Shown here: piece after piece, positions 1 to 9,039 of the stretch | Layout: each line of letters opens with the position of its first letter | How positions within the stretch are numbered: the stretch's first letter is position 1 | DNA from: Bacillota bacterium | Lineage (GTDB): Bacteria; Bacillota; Clostridia; Peptostreptococcales; Anaerovoracaceae | NCBI GenBank assembly: GCA_023415235.1 | Contig: JAEZLP010000041.1 | Coordinates: forward strand, 1-63,519 | Direction of reading: 5' to 3' | DNA length: 63,519 nucleotides | Position numbers and translations under genes: made by a program | The notes under the pieces: model-generated | Databases searched by the model: none | What the model was told of the DNA's origin: nothing | The model's input: the letters and a program-made list of their open reading frames with translations, nothing else

Positions 1-1102
1 TACCGATTCTTGGCAGCTCGTCAACCGACTTCCATCCTTCGCTGAGCGGTTCTCTCAGGAAAGGTTCCATATCTTCGGGCTTGCGGAGCGTAATTTGATC
101 TACCGGCGGAACTGTTCCGGCCGGGAACGCTTCCAGAATCTCGTCATGGAGCAGAGTCAGATACTTGAGGATTGCTGCAATCGGTCTCTTTGCTTTTTCG
201 GCGGTGGCCTGAGATGGCTTGCCTACGATGCCTTCCGGAGTCGCAGCTCTTTCGATGGCCGCATGTCCTTCTCCCTCGGACCATCTGCAAGGTCTTCTGT
301 ATGGATCTACGGATTTGTCCATATGACCGTCAGGAAGGAATCCCTTTCCGTCCGCATCCTGAACTACACTCATATCGATCATTTCCTTGAACATAAGCAG
401 CGCCACAGCGGTTTCTGCTTCGTCGGCATGGATAAAGTTGGTTTCCAGACTGTTTTTGCGGTTCGTCGGATAGAAGAATTCCCGAACGGCTCTGTGCCAT
501 TCGATTACCCTGAAAATACCGGGAAGCTGATATCTCTTGCAGAATTCATGGATTGCGGATTCCAGCATCCATAGGTGGCCGTGATTATTGACGAAAATGA
601 TTTTCCTGTATCCGTCGTTCCAAAGCCCCAGCATTGTATAGATCAGGGATTCCTTGACCACTTCCTCCGGCATAATTACAGTTCCGGGCATTCCGATGTG
701 ATGGTATGGGTGGCCACCGTAGTTCAGCGGAGTGAAAGCAAGGTTGACTTCGCGGCCTTGTTTTGCAGTGTATCTTCTTACGGCTTCGAGGATCTGCGTA
801 CACATAAAGGTATCCAAACCCGTGTTGGCATGAAGTCCATGGTTTTCAGTACATCCGATCGGAACGAAAACAATGTCGTTCTTTCTTCTTTTTTCAATTT
901 GTCTTGCGCGGGGCGTATTCTGGATATAGGTACCCGCCACTCCCAGCTCGGAAGGGGAAGGGATTCCGTATTCCTCGAGGATAGCGTCGATTTCTTCCTC
1001 AGATGCGTCCCAGATTTGTTTTTTCAGCTGACCTACGGCGTTATCGCCTTCAAACATAATGTTTGGGTCTTCCGTCATCAACCATTTCTTTTCAGGTACC
1101 AT
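1..1102 (-). CDS. iolN: Creatininase-family hydrolase, IolN-like, copy 1 (3' end cut by window)
   Basis: Incomplete: the last few codons lie left of the window. About 367 residues are visible. The protein matches the intact copy at 15633-16751 except at roughly a dozen positions, although many codons differ silently. Creatininase-type metal-ligand motifs are present: GCTENHGLHANTGLDTF near residue 80, NNHGHLW near 170 and HADEAET near 225. In Thermotoga the related IolN is a 3-dehydro-scyllo-inosose hydrolase that opens the oxidised inositol ring to 5-keto-L-gluconate; that role here is inferred from the second copy's neighbours. The ATG at 1102 follows a strong AGGAGG site. The gene is divergent from the AraC-type regulator and probably heads another operon running left out of the window. 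Confidence 0.85.
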   Translation of the reverse strand, partial: MVPEKKWLMTEDPNIMFEGDNAVGQLKKQIWDASEEEIDAILEEYGIPSPSELGVAGTYIQNTPRARQIEKRRKNDIVFVPIGCTENHGLHANTGLDTFMCTQILEAVRRYTAKQGREVNLAFTPLNYGGHPYHHIGMPGTVIMPEEVVKESLIYTMLGLWNDGYRKIIFVNNHGHLWMLESAIHEFCKRYQLPGIFRVIEWHRAVREFFYPTNRKNSLETNFIHADEAETAVALLMFKEMIDMSVVQDADGKGFLPDGHMDKSVDPYRRPCRWSEGEGHAAIERAATPEGIVGKPSQATAEKAKRPIAAILKYLTLLHDEILEAFPAGTVPPVDQITLRKPEDMEPFLREPLSEGWKSVDELPRIG

Positions 1103-1130
1103 AGTATTTCCTCCTAGATATTTTATTGAA

Positions 1131-1159
1131 ATTATAGGTGTCGAATGAAACCATTTAAA
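1131..1159 (-). promoter_or_regulatory. Candidate promoter for hydrolase copy 1
   Basis: On the minus strand there is a TATAAT (1136 to 1131) with TTTAAA 17 bases upstream (1159 to 1154). It lies about 30 bases before the ATG at 1102. The -35 element is weak, so activation by the neighbouring AraC-type protein is possible. Confidence 0.4.
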
Positions 1160-1242
1160 GTATGTGGCTTTATTTCGGGATTTCTGTTATCATAATGATA
1201 ATGATAATAGCTGTTATATTTCTCTGTAATTAGGTGAAGCGT

Positions 1243-2091
1243 ATGCAGTATTTTTTTAATAATAAGAGCGGCTCTATTTTTGTTGATGGTAAATTGCCTG
1301 AGCTTGTACATGTCTGCGACATCAGCGATGTGAATCATTGGATCCGTCCTTTGCACGCGCACGAAGATTTCACAGAAATATTGTTTATTCGTGAAGGGCA
1401 AGGAAGCTTTATTATTGGCAGCAGATCTATTGATGGGAAAAAGGGAGATATCATTATTTCCAATAGCGGAGTATTACATGATGAGCGTTCTGCTATTAAT
1501 TATCCCCTGAAAACTTATGTATGTGGTATAAACAATTTTCAAATAAAAGGTCTGCCTCCCAACTGCCTGATTCATGAAAATGTAATGCCGCTCATTAGCA
1601 GTGACAGGTATTATAATATTTTTAGAGACCTTTTTAATCTAATGATTAATGAAGTATCAATGCAAGCACCAGGCATGGAAGAAACTTGCCAATACATAAT
1701 GTGTGCTCTAGTATCTTTGATAATCCGTATATCGCAAAACCGCTTAGATGAAAAGGACGATGAAATAAAAGCCCTGGTTTTAAACATAAAGGATTATTTA
1801 GATAAAAATTATATGAATGAAATTAACTTGACCGAGATGGCTGCTAATCTGTATATCAATCCTTATTATCTTGTTCATATTTTTAAAAAAGAGATAGGTT
1901 TTGCTCCCATACAATATGTAATCAACCGTAGGATCGGCGAAGCGCAGAATATGTTGGTTACTACAAATAAATCTTGTTCCGAGATTTCAAAACTAGTAGG
2001 ATATGACAATCCTAACTACTTCAATCAGCTTTTTAAAAAGATCACCGGCGTAACACCCGGAAAATTCAGAAAGTCACACTCTAAGGATTAG
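1243..2091 (+). CDS. AraC-family transcriptional regulator with cupin sensor domain
   Basis: A 282-residue regulator. The N-terminal half (residues about 20-110) is an AraC-type cupin with the pattern HAHEDFTEILFI followed by G-rich strands and VLHDER. The C-terminal 100 residues are the double helix-turn-helix, with LYINPYYLVHIFKKEIG and the second helix around SKLVGYDNPNYFNQLFKK. The ATG at 1243 is chosen because AGGTG lies six bases upstream; a GTG at 1234 is in frame. It is divergent from hydrolase copy 1 and convergent with the importer genes, so it probably controls one or both, with a sugar or cyclitol as ligand (inference). Confidence 0.88.
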   Translation: MQYFFNNKSGSIFVDGKLPELVHVCDISDVNHWIRPLHAHEDFTEILFIREGQGSFIIGSRSIDGKKGDIIISNSGVLHDERSAINYPLKTYVCGINNFQIKGLPPNCLIHENVMPLISSDRYYNIFRDLFNLMINEVSMQAPGMEETCQYIMCALVSLIIRISQNRLDEKDDEIKALVLNIKDYLDKNYMNEINLTEMAANLYINPYYLVHIFKKEIGFAPIQYVINRRIGEAQNMLVTTNKSCSEISKLVGYDNPNYFNQLFKKITGVTPGKFRKSHSKD

Positions 2092-2105
2092 CTTGTAATG
2101 TTAAC

Positions 2106-2137
2106 GGATACCGGGGGGAACCCCCCCTCCGGTATCC
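2106..2137. terminator. Bidirectional terminator hairpin
   Basis: GGATACCGGGGGG and a matching C-rich arm ending GGTATCC form a strong GC hairpin between the convergent AraC-type gene and binding-protein gene. There is no long T run, but the position suits a shared terminator. Confidence 0.6.
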
Positions 2138-2159
2138 CTCTCGAAAGCAGAGATTTATT

Positions 2160-3134
2160 TTATTCCCATTCCTGCAGATATTTTTCGAAATCTGCTGCGT
2201 TATCTTTATTTACTTCCAGGAACGGAATATCAACCCGCTTACCAGGAGCCGGTTTGCCGGATGCAAGATCAACGGCAATTTCCATAGCTTTAGAGCCTTG
2301 TCCAAAGCTATCCTGGAATACGGTGATAGCCATTTTACCTTCTTGTACAAGTTTTATCGCATCGGGGCTGGCATCAATTCCTAAAACTTTTATTTGATCA
2401 AGCATTCCGGCTTCTTCCAGCGCTGCGATGGCACCCATAGCCATTTCGTCATTCTGTGATGCAATAACGTCAATTCTTCCTTTATAGCTCTGCAGCCAAT
2501 CTTCCATCATAGACTGTCCCATTTCTCGTTTCCATTCTCCGGTTTTGTCTACAATTACTTTCCAATCCGGATATTTATCAAGCAGAGATTGCTTTAGACC
2601 TTCATAGCGCCCAATTTGTCCACTGTGTCCCATAACCCCGTACATGATAGCAATGCCACCGCTTTCTCCGACGTTCTTGGCAATCCATTCACCCTGTATA
2701 CGTCCTGCGTCTTCTTCCGGAGAGCCTACATATACGTCATAATTATCGTTTGATGTAAATGTATTGACTTCTACAAGAGGAATGCCCGCTTCTTTTACCT
2801 TGTCAACAACTTCATTCATGGCGTCTCTGTCAAGAGGATTGAAGACTATCGCATCCACGCCCATGGTAATGAAGGTTTCCATGTCGTTAATCTGTTTTTC
2901 AACCTGATTCTGTCCACTGTTTGAAATTGCTTCTACTCCTAATTCTTTTGCTTTCTTTTCTGCTGCTTTGCGTACATTCGTTAAAAACTGCGTATCATCA
3001 CTCATGCTGATACCGATTCGAAGCTGCTTTTCTCCTGATGACGCGTCGGAATCGGATGTATTATCTGATCCACATCCCGCCAATAAACATGTCAACATGA
3101 AGAATGTCAATAATAATGCTACTTTCTTTTTCAT
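2160..3134 (-). CDS. Sugar ABC transporter substrate-binding lipoprotein (RbsB type)
   Basis: A 324-residue type I periplasmic-binding-protein-like lipoprotein (Peripla_BP_4 family). It has an N-terminal signal peptide with lipobox LLAGC, so Cys21 would be lipidated and the protein anchored outside the membrane. Family motifs include RIGISMSDDTQFLTN, GVDAIVFNPLD, AIMYGVMGHSGQ and ASQNDEMAMGA, typical of ribose, galactose and inositol binders. AAGGAGG precedes the ATG at 3134. It is last in the importer operon after the ATPase and permease; placing the binding protein last is less usual. The substrate cannot be read from sequence; a cyclitol is inferred from the nearby IolN-like gene. Confidence 0.9.
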   Translation of the reverse strand: MKKKVALLLTFFMLTCLLAGCGSDNTSDSDASSGEKQLRIGISMSDDTQFLTNVRKAAEKKAKELGVEAISNSGQNQVEKQINDMETFITMGVDAIVFNPLDRDAMNEVVDKVKEAGIPLVEVNTFTSNDNYDVYVGSPEEDAGRIQGEWIAKNVGESGGIAIMYGVMGHSGQIGRYEGLKQSLLDKYPDWKVIVDKTGEWKREMGQSMMEDWLQSYKGRIDVIASQNDEMAMGAIAALEEAGMLDQIKVLGIDASPDAIKLVQEGKMAITVFQDSFGQGSKAMEIAVDLASGKPAPGKRVDIPFLEVNKDNAADFEKYLQEWE

Positions 3135-3243
3135 AATAACCTCCTTAAAGTTTTTAAAAGGCAGTAGACAATTTATAAAAATAATAGACTATCATGCTAT
3201 TATTCTTATTTAGATAACAGGAGCTTGTGTTTATAAGATAGAA

Positions 3244-4197
3244 TCACTTGTTCTTTTTGGCACTTACTACATCTACAATAACCGCGAGTGCAATTACAAG
3301 ACCTTTTACAATCATCTGATAGTACTGATTTACACCCAACAGATTCAGGCTGTTGTTGATCACGCCAATAATTAATGCACCAAGCAGCGTGCCTTGTATC
3401 GTACCTACGCCTCCGGATAAGCTTGTCCCTCCGATTACAACAGCTGCAATTGCATCTAATTCATAGCTGACACCCGCCTGAGGCTGACCCGAATTGATTC
3501 TCGAAGCCAGAACCACACCCGCGAGACCAGCCAGCAATCCGTTGACCGTATAAACGATCGTCTTGATTTTATTGATATTGATACCGGATACTCTGGCAGC
3601 TTCTTCGTTCCCTCCCAGGGCATATACGTACCTTCCGTATTTTGTTTTATTGAGCAATAATGCTGTAGCGCCCATAACAAGAAGCATTACAATGATCGGC
3701 CAGGGAATAAGATCTAAAAATCTTCCTCTGCCAAGAACTAAGAAGTTTTCATTCAGATCAACGATCGGCCTTCCATCCGTGTATACATATGCTATGCCAC
3801 GTCCGATTGTCATCATTGCCAATGTAATGACAAAAGGAGGAACCTTAAATTTTGATATTGTCAAGCCGTTAATAAATCCCAGCAGGCCCGCAAGCAATAT
3901 GCCTATGATACATGAAGGAAATATTGGCATGCCGTTTTTCATAAAGCCAGCGGCAAAAACTCCGCTAACCGCAAGTATGGAACCGACTGACAAGTCGATA
4001 CCGCCGGTAATGATAACAAATGTCATACCAAATGCTAATACGGCATTTACTGCGATTTGTCGCAACACGTTTAATATGTTGTCACTGGAAAGGAATTCGG
4101 GTCTCGCAATAGACATTGCTATAACAATTACAATGAGGACTATCGTCATCATGTATTTAAGTAAAAATTCTTTAATATTGATTTTTTTCGAAATCAT
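3244..4197 (-). CDS. Sugar ABC transporter permease (RbsC type)
   Basis: A 317-residue integral membrane protein of the BPD_transp_2 family with about eight to ten hydrophobic segments. Conserved RbsC-type motifs are GGIDLSVGSILAVSGV (first third) and VIGGTSLSGGVGTIQGTLLG (near the C terminus). The ATG at 4197 is preferred over an upstream in-frame start at 4248 because GGTGGGGGT precedes it and it begins just after the ATPase stop codon (4202-4204), implying coupled translation. It should form the membrane channel with the flanking ATPase and binding protein. Confidence 0.9.
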   Translation of the reverse strand: MISKKINIKEFLLKYMMTIVLIVIVIAMSIARPEFLSSDNILNVLRQIAVNAVLAFGMTFVIITGGIDLSVGSILAVSGVFAAGFMKNGMPIFPSCIIGILLAGLLGFINGLTISKFKVPPFVITLAMMTIGRGIAYVYTDGRPIVDLNENFLVLGRGRFLDLIPWPIIVMLLVMGATALLLNKTKYGRYVYALGGNEEAARVSGININKIKTIVYTVNGLLAGLAGVVLASRINSGQPQAGVSYELDAIAAVVIGGTSLSGGVGTIQGTLLGALIIGVINNSLNLLGVNQYYQMIVKGLVIALAVIVDVVSAKKNK

Positions 4198-4201
4198 TCC
4201 A

Positions 4202-5698
4202 TCATACCCCCACCGCACATTGCAATATTTTTTCTTGGGTCGCTTCATCTCTTGCTAAAACAGCCTTTACTTCTCCCTCGTGCATAACCAGAATATTATC
4301 GCTCATTCCTAATACTTCAGGAAGTTCAGACGAAATCATGATTACGGCCATACCTTCCTTTGCAAGCTGGCACATCAGTTTGTGTATTTCCGCTTTCGCA
4401 CCTACATCGATTCCTCTTGTTGGTTCATCAAGAATAAGGATTTTAGGATTGGTTAAAAGCCAGTTTGCTAAAACAACTTTCTGTTGGTTTCCACCTGACA
4501 AGGATCCTACCTTTTGCTTATGAGAAGGAGTTTTTATAGATAACAGGCTAATCATTTTCTGGCTAGCCTCCACCTCTTTTTTTCTGTTTGTGAAAATCCA
4601 GCTTGATAAGCTATCTAAAGTGGCATATGTGGCATTTTCACGTACTGAACGACATAGCACCAGTCCAAGAGTTTTTCGATCTTCCGTTACCATGCCAATT
4701 CCGTTTCTAATTGCGTCACGAGGGCTATTGATGCTTACTTTTTTTCCATTGATAAAAATCTCTCCACTGTTATATTTATCAATACCGAAAATCGCATTCA
4801 TCACTTCAGAACGTCCTGCACCCATAAGCCCTGCAATTCCAAGAATCTCACCCTTTCTGACAGAAAAGCTGACATTATTAAAAACACCTTTTCTGGTTAA
4901 GTTTTTTACTTCAAGAACAGTATCGGTAATCGGAACAAATTCTTTTGGGAATATTTGATTTAGCTCACGGCCGACCATCATTGAAATAATTTTCCCACTG
5001 TCTACCTCTCCGATCGCTTTCGTATCAACCCATTTCCCGTCACGAAATACCGTAACTCTGTCGGCTATCTCGAATATTTCATCAAGCTTATGCGAAATAT
5101 AGATGATTGAAATTCCCTTTTCCTTTAACTTTTTAATAATATCAAATAATATTTTCACCTCTGACTCGGTCAGGGCGGAAGTCGGTTCATCCATAATAAT
5201 GACATCTGAGTTATACGACACCGCTCTTGCAATTTCGATCATCTGCATGCCGGAGATACTTAGTTTATTGACCAAGGTTTTAGGATTAAATTTCAGATTA
5301 AGATCCTCAAACAACTGAGTTGTCATTTCGTAAAGCTTCTTCCAATTCAACAGTCCAAGTTTGTTAACCGGTTCCCTGCCTATCCAAATATTTTCTGCAA
5401 TCGTCCGGTATGGAACAAGGCTAATCTCCTGATGTATCATGGAAATACCAGCTTTTAACGCATCCGAGGAGTTATTGATTTTTCTTTCAATTCCATTAAT
5501 CAATATCTCTCCTTGATCCGCTTTATATATACCTAAAAGGATCTTCATCAGTGTTGATTTTCCCGCACCATTCTCACCCATTAATGCGTGGACTTCACCT
5601 TTTTTGATCTGAAGATGTACATTGTCTAGAGCTTGAACTCCTGGAAAAGCTTTAGAAATTCTACAGGCTTCAAGAACATATTCAGAATTGCTATCCAA
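4202..5698 (-). CDS. Sugar ABC transporter ATP-binding protein, two ABC domains (RbsA type)
   Basis: A 498-residue tandem ABC ATPase. The first domain has Walker A GENGAGKST (about residue 41) and Walker B VIIMDEPTSALTESE. The second has the usual degenerate Walker A of this family (GLMGAGRSE) but a complete signature and Walker B (SLSGGNQQK, ILILDEPTRGIDVG). It energises import through the downstream permease. The start is a TTG at 5698 behind AAAGGATGG; no in-frame ATG fits the family N terminus. It is paralogous to the ATPase at 19928-21460. Confidence 0.92.
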   Translation of the reverse strand: MDSNSEYVLEACRISKAFPGVQALDNVHLQIKKGEVHALMGENGAGKSTLMKILLGIYKADQGEILINGIERKINNSSDALKAGISMIHQEISLVPYRTIAENIWIGREPVNKLGLLNWKKLYEMTTQLFEDLNLKFNPKTLVNKLSISGMQMIEIARAVSYNSDVIIMDEPTSALTESEVKILFDIIKKLKEKGISIIYISHKLDEIFEIADRVTVFRDGKWVDTKAIGEVDSGKIISMMVGRELNQIFPKEFVPITDTVLEVKNLTRKGVFNNVSFSVRKGEILGIAGLMGAGRSEVMNAIFGIDKYNSGEIFINGKKVSINSPRDAIRNGIGMVTEDRKTLGLVLCRSVRENATYATLDSLSSWIFTNRKKEVEASQKMISLLSIKTPSHKQKVGSLSGGNQQKVVLANWLLTNPKILILDEPTRGIDVGAKAEIHKLMCQLAKEGMAVIMISSELPEVLGMSDNILVMHEGEVKAVLARDEATQEKILQCAVGV

Positions 5699-5920
5699 TT
5701 AACCCATCCTTTCTTAACAAAATGTAATATCTATTTCGTTGTCAGTATGTATATTCTATTATGGTGTACATTCTTTTTCCATTAATAGAATTGCTTAAGT
5801 AATATTGGGCTAAATACGAGCGTTTCAATTTTGTCAGAAAATTATCAAAATAAAACTATAGTTTCTTGCTTTTTGGCAAATATTTAGCTAATCAGGTTCT
5901 CACCCTGCAAAGAGATTAAA
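5699..5920. other. Gene-free upstream region of the first importer operon
   Basis: A/T-rich sequence between the importer ATPase start and the GGDEF-EAL terminator. It must hold the importer promoter, but no convincing -35/-10 pair stands out; a TAGAAT on the minus strand (5758 to 5753) is a weak -10 candidate. Nothing else was recognised. Confidence 0.4.
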
Positions 5921-5950
5921 CCAAAAAAATATCCCTACCTGATGGTAAGG
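5921..5950 (-). terminator. Rho-independent terminator of the GGDEF-EAL gene
   Basis: Read on the minus strand, CCTTACC-atca-GGTAGGG forms a 7-bp stem (one G.U) followed by ATATTTTTTT. It lies about 70 bases past the stop at 6018. It is nearly the same sequence as the tRNA-Ala terminator at 9511-9549. Confidence 0.75.
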
Positions 5951-6017
5951 AATTTATTGTGAAAGAAGGGTATGACTTCACAGGAGAAGAACTTAGAAAG
6001 GTTAATGAAGAATTGGA

Positions 6018-7832
6018 TTAAGGAGGCGATGGAGAATTAGATCCTCGAGGAGTCTGTGTCACTGATCTCTGAAGTTTCCTCCCGCCCTGCAGTTCGCTTA
6101 TGTCCGAATTGCTACTTCCTAAAAGTTTTCGAACCTCTGATACCGGCATTCCCTTGTAGAAATAAAACCCCTGAATCTCATCGCACTTCTCGCTTTTTAG
6201 AAATTCATACTGCTCTTTTGTTTCAACACCTTCAGCAAGGATTCTAATGCCCAGATTCTTCGCCAGTTGTATTATGGTTTTGACGATGGCCTTGTCTTTC
6301 GAGTTTCCAGAAGATAATCCATGGATATATTCCATGTCTATTTTTAAAAGATCTACAGGGAACGAACGAATTCTGTTAAGTGCTGAATATTCCCTGCCAA
6401 AATCATCGATGGCAATTAAAAGACCTAATTCCTTTAACCGAGTCAGTTTTTCTATAATCTCCACGTCGCTGTTGAAAGATTCGCTTTCTGTTATTTCGAT
6501 CAGGAGCCTTTGAGGATCAATTCCAGTCTCTTGGATGATTCCGGTAAGATCCTCGATAATATCTGCATCTTTTAATTGTTCCATTGAGAAATTAATTGAA
6601 ATCCTAATATCACTGAAGTAGTCTCTGTATTCTTTGCAAACGGTTTGAAAAACCCATAGACCGATCGGCTTGATCAGACCCGATTGTTCCGCAAGCGGGA
6701 TAAACGTTCCAGGCGGAATCAAGCCGAAGTCCGGATGATTCCATCGTAATAGAGCCTCGAAACCAATAACCGCTCCGGTTTCAGCATGAATCTGTGGCTG
6801 ATAATGCAGAAAAAATTCTTCTCTTTCCAATGCATTATACAAGCTGTTTATCAGCAATGTTTTTTTGCTGGCTTCCTTTTTCATGCTTTCACTGCAGAAT
6901 AAATACTGGCTTATTCCTTTGCTTTTGGCTTGGTACATAGCTATGTCCGCATTTTTAATCAATTCAGACGAATTATCGCCGTCGTCCGGATAAACTGCAA
7001 TCCCGGCGCAGGCAGACAACAATAATTTTACTCCATTCACGAAAAACGGTTCCTTTAATGCTTTCATGATTATGTCTAGAGTCTTTTCAATATCAGAAAT
7101 ATCCGCTACATCTCTGACCAGTAAAAAAAACTCATCTCCCCCCGATCTTGCCGCAATCATGCTTTGATCCAAAATTTCAGTTAATCTTCTTGCTACTTCG
7201 ATCAGCACCTCATCTCCTGCCAAATGGCCAAACTCATCGTTTATAGATTTGAATGAATCCAGATCCATGAAGACTACCCCGAATCCATTTCCGTAGTTTC
7301 GTGCATTTTCAAGCTCCCGCTCCAGACATTGCAGATAAAAATCGCGATTCGGTAATTTCGTTAAAAAATCGCGGTGTGCCTGCTCATACAACTTCTTTTC
7401 AGAGTTTTTCAAGAGTATTTTTTGATTCTCAATCTGGTTTACATAGTCGTTCGCTTGTTCCTTATATTTCATAATCAAGGTCAAAATGATTATGACGGCA
7501 GCATAGGATATCAATCCAGGGGCAGACGCAGCGGAAGAGGATATCAGTATATACCGAAACGCCGCCAGAAAACCGATAATATTCAGAATAACCGCGGTGA
7601 TATACCCTTCCTTGCGCAATACAAGTACCATGTATACCGTGATCATCATCTGAATTTGCGTGATTATTCCCCTGGACACGGCAAGGTTCGCTTGAAAGTT
7701 GTCAGAACCGCTTCCTTTTGAAAGAATTGCAAGAAGTACGGCCAGTATCATGTACAGAAGGCAGCAGATTGTGGTAACAAGATACATTCTCTTTTTTGAT
7801 ATCTCTTTATCAAATAATGGCATCAGTTTCAT
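6018..7832 (-). CDS. Membrane GGDEF-EAL protein (cyclic-di-GMP turnover)
   Basis: A 604-residue signalling protein. Residues about 15-170 form five or so membrane helices, then a coiled linker (KYKEQANDYVNQIENQK). The GGDEF domain keeps an intact active site (RSGGDEFF), so diguanylate cyclase activity is possible. The EAL domain keeps FEALLRW, IDDFG, LKIDMEYI and AEGVETKEQ, so phosphodiesterase activity is also possible; which dominates is unknown. The ATG at 7832 is chosen because GAAAGGA sits nine bases upstream; an ATG three codons earlier has no usable spacing. It stands alone with its own terminator. Confidence 0.92.
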   Translation of the reverse strand: MKLMPLFDKEISKKRMYLVTTICCLLYMILAVLLAILSKGSGSDNFQANLAVSRGIITQIQMMITVYMVLVLRKEGYITAVILNIIGFLAAFRYILISSSAASAPGLISYAAVIIILTLIMKYKEQANDYVNQIENQKILLKNSEKKLYEQAHRDFLTKLPNRDFYLQCLERELENARNYGNGFGVVFMDLDSFKSINDEFGHLAGDEVLIEVARRLTEILDQSMIAARSGGDEFFLLVRDVADISDIEKTLDIIMKALKEPFFVNGVKLLLSACAGIAVYPDDGDNSSELIKNADIAMYQAKSKGISQYLFCSESMKKEASKKTLLINSLYNALEREEFFLHYQPQIHAETGAVIGFEALLRWNHPDFGLIPPGTFIPLAEQSGLIKPIGLWVFQTVCKEYRDYFSDIRISINFSMEQLKDADIIEDLTGIIQETGIDPQRLLIEITESESFNSDVEIIEKLTRLKELGLLIAIDDFGREYSALNRIRSFPVDLLKIDMEYIHGLSSGNSKDKAIVKTIIQLAKNLGIRILAEGVETKEQYEFLKSEKCDEIQGFYFYKGMPVSEVRKLLGSSNSDISELQGGRKLQRSVTQTPRGSNSPSPP

Positions 7833-8049
7833 ACGGTTCATTCCTTTCGCTAGTAAAATCCTATCAGGCAAGACTTTAAATGCAAGTTGTATGGGAGTCG
7901 GCCAAAAAACCATGAAACATTTCAGGCTCGGGATTGATTGTTCATATGAATTAAAACATTGTTTAAATATTATCTCGACATGATGACTTCTTTTATTAAT
8001 GACACAATTGTTCAAAACGAGTTTTAAACTTGTTTTTTCGCAATAAAAT

Positions 8050-8072
8050 CCGCCGGGGGGCTGCCTCGGCGG
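8050..8072 (-). terminator. Terminator hairpin after the XRE regulator
   Basis: CCGCCG and CGGCGG arms around a short loop lie about 25 bases past the stop at 8098. On the minus strand the stem is followed by ATTTTATTG, a modest U-rich tail. Confidence 0.6.
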
Positions 8073-8097
8073 TATGTATGAATGATTAATTGGTTAT

Positions 8098-9039
8098 TCA
8101 GTCATGGAAATGAATATTATATTTTTTAATAAAACTACTTACCGATCGATCTTTCGGGTCGAAATCAGAAGATAAAAATTGAATAAAATCCGGGTTCTTT
8201 TTAAATATATCAACAGCGATAGAAACGTCCTCAAGCAAGGCAATATAAATGATTTTCATTGTAAATTCATATGCTTTTTTATTCTGATTTTTTTTCAAGT
8301 ACGCCAGAGTTATCAGGTAATAGGTACATTCTGTTCGTTCGAACAGGCTGCGTTTTCTTTGATACTCAAGAAGCCTGAGCCCTTCATTGATTGTTTCATC
8401 GTACTTTCCCATTTTATAGGTCAACGCTAAGTGAATCATTCTTGTTAAAATAATTGTTTCCTTAAATTCATCTTCGTCCATTGCATTTAGAAGCTCAAAA
8501 GCTTTACTAATTATAGACTCGGATTTTTGATGATCATTTAGCATCAAATAACTGAACGCAATCAGAGCTAGATATCGAATATAAGTCTTTTCAAAATAGC
8601 GCCCATTGATAAGGCGATCATAATTCTGCTCAAAAACCCGTATGATTTCTTCTGTTCTATTTCCGCCTAATACGTCGATGATCGCCTTATTCAGAATTAT
8701 CTCCAGTTTTAACGGCTCCCTCTGCATGTCTTCTTCTTTTTCCATTCTCTGCGTTGCTTCGGATAGCCCTTTGAGGTCAAGCTTACTACGATATCTTTCA
8801 AACAAATTAACTGCTTCATAGGCCTGGATTGTATTTTTACACGCAAGGTAATTCGACACTTCGAATAGATTAACTCGTAATCTTGCGCTTAATTTTTTTA
8901 AGACGTCTATCGACGGTGTCCTGTCACCCTTTTCAATGAGATAGATATATCTTGCAGTACAGATCCCATCCGCAAGGTCTTTCTGGGTTAGACCCAACTG
9001 GCGCCGAAATTGCCTTATTATGATACCTATGTGATTCAT
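8098..9039 (-). CDS. XRE-family regulator with TPR-like C-terminal domain
   Basis: A 313-residue protein with an N-terminal helix-turn-helix (residues about 5-60: IGIIIRQFRRQLGLTQKDLA, TPSIDVLKKLSARL) and a long all-helical C-terminal region resembling tetratricopeptide repeats. This layout resembles the RRNPP peptide-responsive regulators (Rgg, PlcR, NprR), but no cognate peptide gene is evident beside it, so the ligand is unknown. The ATG at 9039 follows AGAGGAGAAATGT. The neighbouring GGDEF-EAL gene has the same orientation but a terminator hairpin lies between them. Confidence 0.8.
   Translation of the reverse strand: MNHIGIIIRQFRRQLGLTQKDLADGICTARYIYLIEKGDRTPSIDVLKKLSARLRVNLFEVSNYLACKNTIQAYEAVNLFERYRSKLDLKGLSEATQRMEKEEDMQREPLKLEIILNKAIIDVLGGNRTEEIIRVFEQNYDRLINGRYFEKTYIRYLALIAFSYLMLNDHQKSESIISKAFELLNAMDEDEFKETIILTRMIHLALTYKMGKYDETINEGLRLLEYQRKRSLFERTECTYYLITLAYLKKNQNKKAYEFTMKIIYIALLEDVSIAVDIFKKNPDFIQFLSSDFDPKDRSVSSFIKKYNIHFHD

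Noticed and set aside
1190..1211. AAT-rich microrepeat before the AraC-type gene
   Set aside because: Short and consistent with an A/T-rich promoter region; no evidence of phase variation.
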